From Azospirillum thiophilum (GTDB taxonomy: Bacteria; Pseudomonadota; Alphaproteobacteria; Azospirillales; Azospirillaceae), in assembly GCF_001305595.1 (NCBI RefSeq), contig NZ_CP012402.1, positions 641,001-705,000 on the forward strand: a stretch of 64,000 nucleotides of DNA. Reading direction: 5' to 3'. Position 1 is the first letter of the stretch. Every line of letters starts with the position of its first letter. Under the pieces are notes generated by a model. It worked only from the letters and a program-made list of their open reading frames with translations, did no database searches and was not told where the DNA came from. Made by a program: the position numbers and the translations under genes. This document shows positions 11,301 through 20,300 of the stretch, one piece after another.

Positions 11301-14300
11301 GCGCCGGCAAAGACACCATCTTCGGCGGTGCCGGCGACGACGTGATCTATGGCGACGGAACCGGTACCTTCACCCGGGCGCTGACCATCGCCGCCGCCCT
11401 GTCCGACATCGACGGGTCGGAGACGATTTCCGCGGTGACGATCTCCGGTGTGCCCGCCGGGGCGACGCTCAGCGCCGGCACGTCGGTCACCCAGCCCGAC
11501 GGCACCACCACCTGGACCCTCACCACTGCCCAGCTGGCCGGCCTGACGCTGACCGCCAGGGAAGGCGCCACCAACGGCACGATCAACCTCTCCGTCACCG
11601 CCACGACGGTCGAGCAGGAGAACGCCAGCACCGCCACCAGCACGCCCAAGACGCTGACCATCACCTTCACCAACACGCCGCAGGGCAACGACAGCCTGGA
11701 GGGTGGCGACGGCAACGACACCATCTATGGCGGCGCCGGCAACGACACCCTGCGCGGCGGTGCCGGCGACGACAGCCTGGACGGCGGCACCGGCACCGAC
11801 CTGCTGGCCGGCGGCCTCGGCGACGACACCATCGACGGCGGCGACGGCACCGACACGGTGACCTATGCCGACTCCGCGACCGCTGTGAACGCCAACCTCG
11901 CGACCGGCATCGGCACCGGCGAGGGCAACGACACCCTGCGCAACCTGGAGAACGTCACCGGCTCGGCCTTCGACGACGTCATCACCGGCAACGGCGGCGG
12001 GAACACCCTGATCGGCGGCGCCGGCAACGACATCATCACCGGTGGCGGTGGCCGCGACACCGTCTCCGGCGGGGCGGGCGACGATTTGTCGATCTTCACC
12101 GTCGGCACCGACGGCGGCACCTCCACCAGTCCCGAACTGCAGGACGGCGACACCGGCATCGACACCTTCCGCGTCATGCTGACTTCGGCCCAGCTGTCCA
12201 ACCCGGCGATCCTGGCCGACCTGCGCACCCTGCGCGACCTGATCGAGGCGGCGGCGGCCAAGCCGAACGCCGCGACCGCCGATACCTCGACCTCCGGCGC
12301 CACCACCCTGGCGGCGCTCGGCCTGAAGATCGTCGATTTCGAGAAACTGGAGCTCTATGTCGACGGCCAGCCGGTCGATGTGCGCGAGACGCTGAACTAC
12401 ACCCCGACCGCCACCGCGACCGCGGCCACCACCGCCACCAGCGAGGACAATGCGGTCACCAGCCGCCTCGTCGCCACCGACCAGGACACGCTCAACGGGC
12501 GCACCGACGACAGCCTGACCTTCAAGGGACCGGGTGACAACGGCCAGCCGGTCCGGCTCAGCCATGGCACGCTGGTGGTGAACGCCGACGGCAGCTTCAC
12601 CTATACCCCCGACGCCGACTTCAGCGGCACCGAGACCTTCACCTTCACGGTGACCGACGCCTATGGCGGCACCTCCACCGCCGTGCAGACCATCACTGTC
12701 GCCCCGGTCGCCGACGCCTTCCAGATCACCACGCTGGACGGCCGCGGCAACGAGGACGCGGCGGGCGGCATCGCGCTCGCCCCGACCATCACCCTCAGCG
12801 ACACCGACGCCGCCAGCCCGGAAGCGGTGGAGAGCGTCACGCTGTCGATCTCCGCCGCCCAGCAGGATGCGAGCGGCGCCAAGCTCTTCCTGAATGGCGT
12901 CGAGCTGACCCGCAGCGGTCCCGACGCGTCGGGCAACTACAGCTGGACGATCCCGACCTCGGCCCTGGCCGCGGTCGGCGGCACCGCCGGCGCCTGGACG
13001 GTGCAGGGCCTGACCGTCACCACCCTGCACAACTCCGACGCCGATCTCGGCTATACCCTGACGGTCGGGACAATCGACGGCAGCGGCTCCGGCGCCTCGC
13101 ACCGGGTACAGACCGCGACCGGCACCATCACCGTCGATGCGGTGGCCGACACGCCGACCGTGACCGCCGCCGCCGCGACGACCGCCGAGGACACCGCGGT
13201 CGTGCTGTCGATCACCCCGGCCCTGACCGACACCGACGGGTCGGAGAGCATCGCCACCATCACCATCAGCGGCGTCCCGGCCGGTGCCAGCCTCAGCGCC
13301 GGCACCTCCGTCACCCAGCCGGACGGCACCACCGTCTGGACGCTGACCCCGGCCCAGCTCGCCGGGTTGACGCTGACCCCGCCGCACGATTTCTCCGGCA
13401 CCATCACGCTCTCCGTCACCACGACCTCGGCGGAGCGGGAGAACGGCCCGACCGCCACCTCCAGCCCGGCGACCCTGTCGGTCACCGTGACCGGCGTGGC
13501 CGACGCCCCCCTTGTCACCCTGCCGCCGGCCGCCGGCAACGAGGACACCGCCATCGCGCTGTCGATCGACGCCCGGCTGTCCGACACCACCGGCGAGACG
13601 CTGGACCACATCACCATCACCGGCGTGCTGGAGGGGGCGAGCCTGTCGGCCGGCATCCACAATGCCGACGGCAGCTGGACCCTGACTCCGGCCCAGCTCG
13701 CCGGCCTCACCTTCACCCCGCCGGCCAACTATGCCGGCACGGTGACGCTGACCGTCACCGCCACCTCGGTCGAGGGCGCCACCACCGCCACCTCGGCGGC
13801 GCAGTCCTTCGCGGTCACGGTCAACGCCGTGGCCGACACGCCGGTCCTGTCGGCCAGCCCGGCGGTCGGACGCGAGGATACCGCCATCCCGCTGTCGGTG
13901 GTCGCCGCCCTGACCGACCGCGACGGCTCGGAAAGCCTCACCATCCTGGTCGGCGGCGTACCGGCCGGCGCCACGCTGAACCACGGCACCTATGACGCCG
14001 GCCTCGGCAAATGGGTGCTGACGGTCGCGGACCTCAGCGGCCTGACCATCACCCCGCCGGCCAACTCCAACAGCGGCTTCGACCTGACCTTCACCGCGCG
14101 GGCGACGGAAGCCTCCAACGGCTCCACCGCCGACGCTGCGGCGGTGACCGTCCATGTCGAGGTGCAGGGCGTGGCCGACGTGGCGACGCCGACCGGTGCC
14201 CTCAGCGCCTCCGGCAGCGAGGACAGCGCGGTCAACCTCCAGCTCGGCAACCTGCAGCTGACCGACACCGACGGGTCGGAGCGGCTGTCGCTGGTCATCA

Positions 14301-17300
14301 GCAACCTGCCGGACGGCTCCAGCCTGTCGCTGGCCGCCGGGCACGAGAGCGGGTTGGTCTATCTCGGCAACGGCCGCTGGTCGGTGGATGTCGAGTACCG
14401 CAACGAGCTGACCCTGACGACCAAGAAGGACTTCGCCGGCACGCTCACGCTGAAGGTGGATGTCATCACCACCGACAGCAACGGCGCCCCGATCATCACG
14501 GAGAACGGCGTGACCTCGGGCGGGACGCTGAAGCAGACCCGCGACCTGACCGTCACCATCGATCCCAAGGCGGACGAGCCGTCGGTCTCGATCAGCGCCA
14601 GCGCGCCGGAGGACAATCCCGGCGGCATCCCGCTGACCATCTCAGCGGTGACCGGCGACAGCGACGGGTCGGAGCACATCTCCGCCATCGTCATCTCCGG
14701 CCTGCCGGCCGGGGTGACGCTGACCAGCACCATCGCCGGCGCCCTGAACGACAACGGCGACGGCAGCTGGACGGTCGATCCGGCCAGGCTCGGCGGCCTG
14801 CGCCTGCATGTCCCGGCCAACAACGCCGACGATTTCCAGATCACGGTCAAGGTGACGGCGACCGACGGCGGCGACAGCCTGACCAAGACCTACACCCCGA
14901 CCGTGGCGATCGCCGCCGTGGCCGACGCGCCGATGTCCAGGGCCGCCGACGGCACGCTGGAGGCCTACCATGTCGACGACCAGTCGACGGCCGGTGTGCC
15001 CACCGGCATGGTGCTGAACCTGAACGCTGTCCTCCAGGACACCGACGGCTCGGAATCGCTGGCGGTGATCATCGACGGCGTGCCGAAGGGCACGGTGCTG
15101 TCGCGCGGCCTCGACAACGGTGACGGCACCTGGACGCTGACCCCGGCCGACTATGCGGCGGCGCTGGCCGAAGGTGGCCTCAAGCTGACCGTGCTGAACG
15201 CCACCGCCGCCGGCATCACCCACACCAGCGTGACCAGCAACGGCCAGACCTACGACCAGGGCAGCATGACCCTGACCGTCCGGCCCTTCAGCATCGAGAG
15301 CGAGGGTGACCGCAACACCAGCGTGTCCGACAGCTTCGTGCTGAGCTGGACCGTCGCCCAAGGATCGAACGGCGGCGGCACCGGCGGCGACCCGGGTGGC
15401 GGCACCGGCGACCCGACCAGCCCGCCCCCTCCGCCTCCTCCCCCGCCTCCTCCCCCGCCGCCGCCGCCGCCTCCCGTCGATCCCAGCGTCGGCTCCGATC
15501 GGCCGGCAGCGGTCACCACCGCCGAGGACAGCGCGGTCGCCCTGCATCTCGACACCGGCCTGGCCGACTGGCAGAACGTGACCGCCGTCACCCTCAGCGG
15601 CATCCCGGCAGGTTCCAGCCTCACCAACGCGGCCGGCGACACGCTGACCGTCAGCGGCGGTTCCATCACCCTGACCCCCGCCCAGCTCGCCGGCCTGACG
15701 ATCACGCCGCCGCACAACAGCGACGCCGACTTCACGCTCGGCGTCGTCGTGACCTCCGGCACTTCCGGCGCCCAGACCACGCTGTCGCAGTCGGTGACGG
15801 TCACCGCGGTCGCCGACGCCCCCGCGCTGGCGGTCCAGGCGGTCTCGGGCGACGAGGACACGTCGATCGGGCTGAGCATCTCGGCCGCGCTGACCGACAC
15901 CGACGGGTCGGAGACGCTGGCCAGCATCGTCATCGACGGGGTGCCGGCCGGCGCCTCGCTGTCCGCCGGGTTCGAGGACTCCACCCACCCCGGCCGCTGG
16001 GTGCTGACCCCCGCCCAGCTCGCCGGGCTGAAATTCACCCCGCCGGCCGACGCCAGCGGCACCTTCCAGCTCAGCGTCACCGCGGTTGCGCGCGAGAGCA
16101 GCAACGCCGACCGCGCGACGACGACGGAGACGCTGATGGTGACGGTCGCGCCGGTCAGCGACGCCCCGGCCATCGCCGCCAGCGGCGCCACGGTGCAGGA
16201 GGACCAGGCGGCCAGCCTGTCCATCGCCGCGACCGTCACCGATCTGGTCGGCACAGCCGAGGTGATCACCGCGCTGCGCGTCACCGTGCCGGCCGGCTTC
16301 ACCCTGTCGGCCGGCACCGCGCTCGGCAACGGCGTCTACGACCTGACGACCCTGACAGCGACCGAGAAGGCGGCCCTGACCCTGACGCCGCCGGCCGACT
16401 ATGCCGGCACCGTCACCCTGACCGTCGACGCGGCGGCCCAGGACGGCACGGCAACACCGGCCTGGTCGTCCAGGAGCTTCACCGTCACCTACACCGCGGC
16501 GGCCGACGCCCCCGTCGTGACCGTCGCCGCGGCGACCGGGGCGGAGGACACCGCCATCGCGCTCAACGTCTCGGCCGCGCTCGCCGACACCGACGGGTCG
16601 GAGACGATGGCGGTCATCCTGTCCGGCCTGCCGGAGGGTGCGGTGCTGAACCACGGCTCCAACAACGGCGACGGCTCCTGGACGCTGAAGCCGTCGGAGC
16701 TGGCCGGGCTGACCGTCACGCCGCCGCGCAACTATTCCGGCGGCATGGACCTGACGCTGACCGCCACCAGCCTGGAAAGCTCGAACAAGGACACCGCCAG
16801 CACCACCGCCACCATCCACGTCACCGTCACCGCGGTGACCGACGCCCCGACCGTCATCGTCGCCAACGCTTCGGGCAGCGAGGATTCGCTGATCGCGCTC
16901 AACCTCTCGGCTGCCCTGGTCGACACCGACGGGTCGGAGACGATGGGCATCGTGCTGTCCGGCCTGCCGGCCGGCGCCGTGCTGGTCGATGCGTCCGGCA
17001 CCATCCTGACGCCGACCGCCGGCTCGGTCGCGCTGACCGCCGCCCAGCTCGCCGGGCTGAAGCTGCTGCCGCCGGCCAACAGCGGCACCGACTTCTCCCT
17101 GACCCTGACGGCGACGACGACCGAGCAGTCGACCGGCGCCACCGCCACCACCAGCCAGCTCTTCCGCGTCAGCGTCGATCCGGTCGCCGACCAGCCCATC
17201 ATCACCTGGACGCCGCTGACCGGCACCGAGGACACCGTCATCCCGCTCAACCTGTCGGTCGCCCTGGCCGACACCGACGGGTCAGAGCGGCTCGGCCTGC

Positions 17301-20300
17301 TGACCATCACCGGTGTGCCCACCGGCGCGCTGCTGTCGGCCGGCACCCGCAATGCCGACGGCAGCTGGACCCTGACCCCCGACCAGATCGCCGGCCTGAC
17401 CCTGACCCCGCCGGCCGACAGCGACGCCGCCATCAGCCTGACGATCACCGCCGTCAGCATCGAGTCCAACGGCACCACCGCGACGACGGTGGTGACGCTG
17501 CCGATCGCCATGACCGCGGTGTCGGACACGCCGACCCTGTCCGTCTCCGCCGCGACCGGCAACGAGGACAGCGCCATCCCGCTGACCATCAACCCGGCGC
17601 TGACCGACACCGACGGTTCCGAGACGCTGACCGTCACCATCGCCGGTGTTCCCGCCGGTGCCAGCCTCAGCGCCGGCACCTCCGTCACCCAGCCCGACGG
17701 CAGCACGACCTGGACTCTGACCCCGGCCCAGCTTGCCGGCCTGACCATCACCCCGCCGGCCAACAGCGACGCCGACTTCACCCTGACCGTCACCGCCGTC
17801 GCCAAGGACGGCACCGCCGCGGCGGCCACCACTGGCGCCACCCTGTCGGTGACGGTCGCCCCGGTGACAGACACGCCGACCCTGACCGTCCAGCCCGCCA
17901 CCGGCGACGAGGACACCCCGATCGCCCTGACCATCACCCCGCTGCTGGGCGACACCGACGGGTCGGAGACGCTGACCGTCACCATCGCCGGCATCCCGGC
18001 AGGATCCAGCCTGACCAATGCCGCGGGCGACACGCTGACCATCGGCAACGGCTCCATCACCCTGGCCCCCGGCCAGCTCGCCGGCCTCGCGATCACCCCG
18101 CCGGCCAACAGCGACGCCGACTTCACCCTGACCGTCACCGCCACCGCCAAGGACGGCAGCGCCAGCCCGGTGTCGGTGGTCGGCACTCTTGCCGTCACCG
18201 TCGACCCGGTGTCGGATACCCCGACCCTGACCGTCCAGCCCGCCAGCGGCAACGAGGACGCGGCGATCCCGCTGACCATCGGCGTGTCGCTGACCGACGC
18301 CTCGGAAACCCTTGCCATCACCCTGTCCGGCATCCCGGCAGGCGCCAGCCTGACCAACACCGCGGGCGACACGCTGACCATCGGCAACGGCTCCGTCACC
18401 CTGACGGCGGCCCAACTGGCCGGGCTGTCGATCACGCCGCCGCACGACAGCGACGCCGACTTCACCCTGACCGTCACCGCCAGCTCGCAGGACGGCAGCG
18501 CCGCCGCGGCCACCACCGTCCAGACGCTGGCGGTGACGGTCAATCCGGTCTCCGACACCCCGACCCTGACCGTCCAGCCCGCCAGCGGCGACGAGGACGC
18601 GGCGATCCCTCTGACCATCGGCGCCGCGCTGACCGACGCCTCGGAAACCCTTGCCATCACCCTGTCCGGCATCCCGGCAGGCGCCAGTCTGACCAACACC
18701 GCGGGCGACACGCTGACCATCGCCGGCGGCTCCATCACCCTGACGGCGGCCCAGCTGGCCGGGCTGTCGATCACGCCGCCGCACGACAGTGACGCCGACT
18801 TCACCCTGACCGTCACCGCCAGCTCCAAGGACGGCACCGCCGCGGCGGCCACCACGACCGCGACGCTGGCGGTCACGGTCAATCCGGTCTCCGACGCCCC
18901 GACCCTGACCGTCCAGCCCGCCAGCGGGGCGGAGGACAGCGCCATCGCCCTGTCGATCAGCCCGGCGCTGACCGATGCCTCGGAAACCCTCAGTATCACC
19001 CTGTCCGGCATCCCGGCCGGCGCCAGCCTGACCAATACGGCCGGCGACACGTTGACCGTCGGCGGCGGCTCCATCACCCTGACCCCCGGCCAGCTCGCCG
19101 GCCTGTCGATCACCCCGCCGGCCCACAGCGACGCCGACTTCACCCTGACCGTCACTGCCAGCTCCAAGGACGGCACCGCGGCGGCGGCCACCACGACCGC
19201 GACGCTGGCGGTGACGGTGACCCCGGTCGCCGACACGCCGAGCCTGACCGTCGCCGCTGCCCACGGGTCGGAGGACACGGCCATCGCCCTGTCGATCGCC
19301 GCCGCCTCCACCGACACCGACGGGTCGGAGACGCTTTCGGTGCTCATCACCGGCGTTCCCGACGGCGCCAGCCTGAACCACGGCACCCACAATGCCGACG
19401 GCAGCTGGAGCCTCACCGCCAACCAGCTGACCGGCCTGACCTACACCCCGCCGGCCGACGCCAACGGCACCGTCACCCTGTCGGTCGCGGTCACGGCAAG
19501 GGACGGGGCCGACAGCGCCACCACGACCCAGTCCCTGACGGTGACGGTCGATCCGGTGAACGACAAGCCGGTGCTGGCCGCCGCCGATGGCACCACCATC
19601 ATCGCCGCCGACGCAGCCGGCCATCCGGCGGTCGCCGCCGACGCGACGATCACCGACATCGACAGCAGCGTCATGTCCGGCATGTCGGTCCGCATCGCCA
19701 CCGGGTCGCAGGCGGGCGACACGCTGAACCTCGACGGCCTGACCATCGCCACCGACCCCGGCACCGGCGTCAGGACGGTGGCCGGGACCGGCATCGAGGT
19801 CAGCTGGGACGACGGCTCACACCAGCTGTCGCTGTCCGGCGAGGCGTCGACCGCGACCTACACCGACATCCTCCGGCATCTGGCCCTGACCCCGGCCGGC
19901 ACCGGCGCCCGGACGCTGGAGGTGACGGTCACCGACCAGCAGGGGACGGCCAGCGACCCGCTGGCGGTGCAGGTCGAGGTCTCGGGCAATGCGACGCTGA
20001 CCGGCACGGCGGGGACCGACACCCTCTATGCCGGCAGCGGCACCACCAGCATGGCGGGCGGGGCGGGGGACGACCTGTTCATCTTCGCGCCGCGCGACGG
20101 CAACCTGACCATCGACGGCGGCGCCGGCTGGACCGACGTGGTGCAGATGGGCAGCTTCGCCGGTGGCGTCGGCAACTGGATCGACCAGCTCGACCAGTCC
20201 AGCTACACGCTCGACCAGTCGGGCCACGGCCTGACCTTCCACACCGAGACGTCGGTCACGCTGCACGACCAGAACGGCCACGAACTGGTCCTGCAGAATG

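Noticed and set aside
2288..14344. A minus-strand open frame of about 4,000 codons opposite the adhesin
   Set aside because: It mirrors the GC-rich repeat codons of the adhesin; the product is low-complexity Gly-Arg-Asp repeats without domains or a ribosome binding site.
16732..19422. Minus-strand open frame of about 900 codons near the adhesin C-terminus
   Set aside because: Shadow of repeat coding; no domains.
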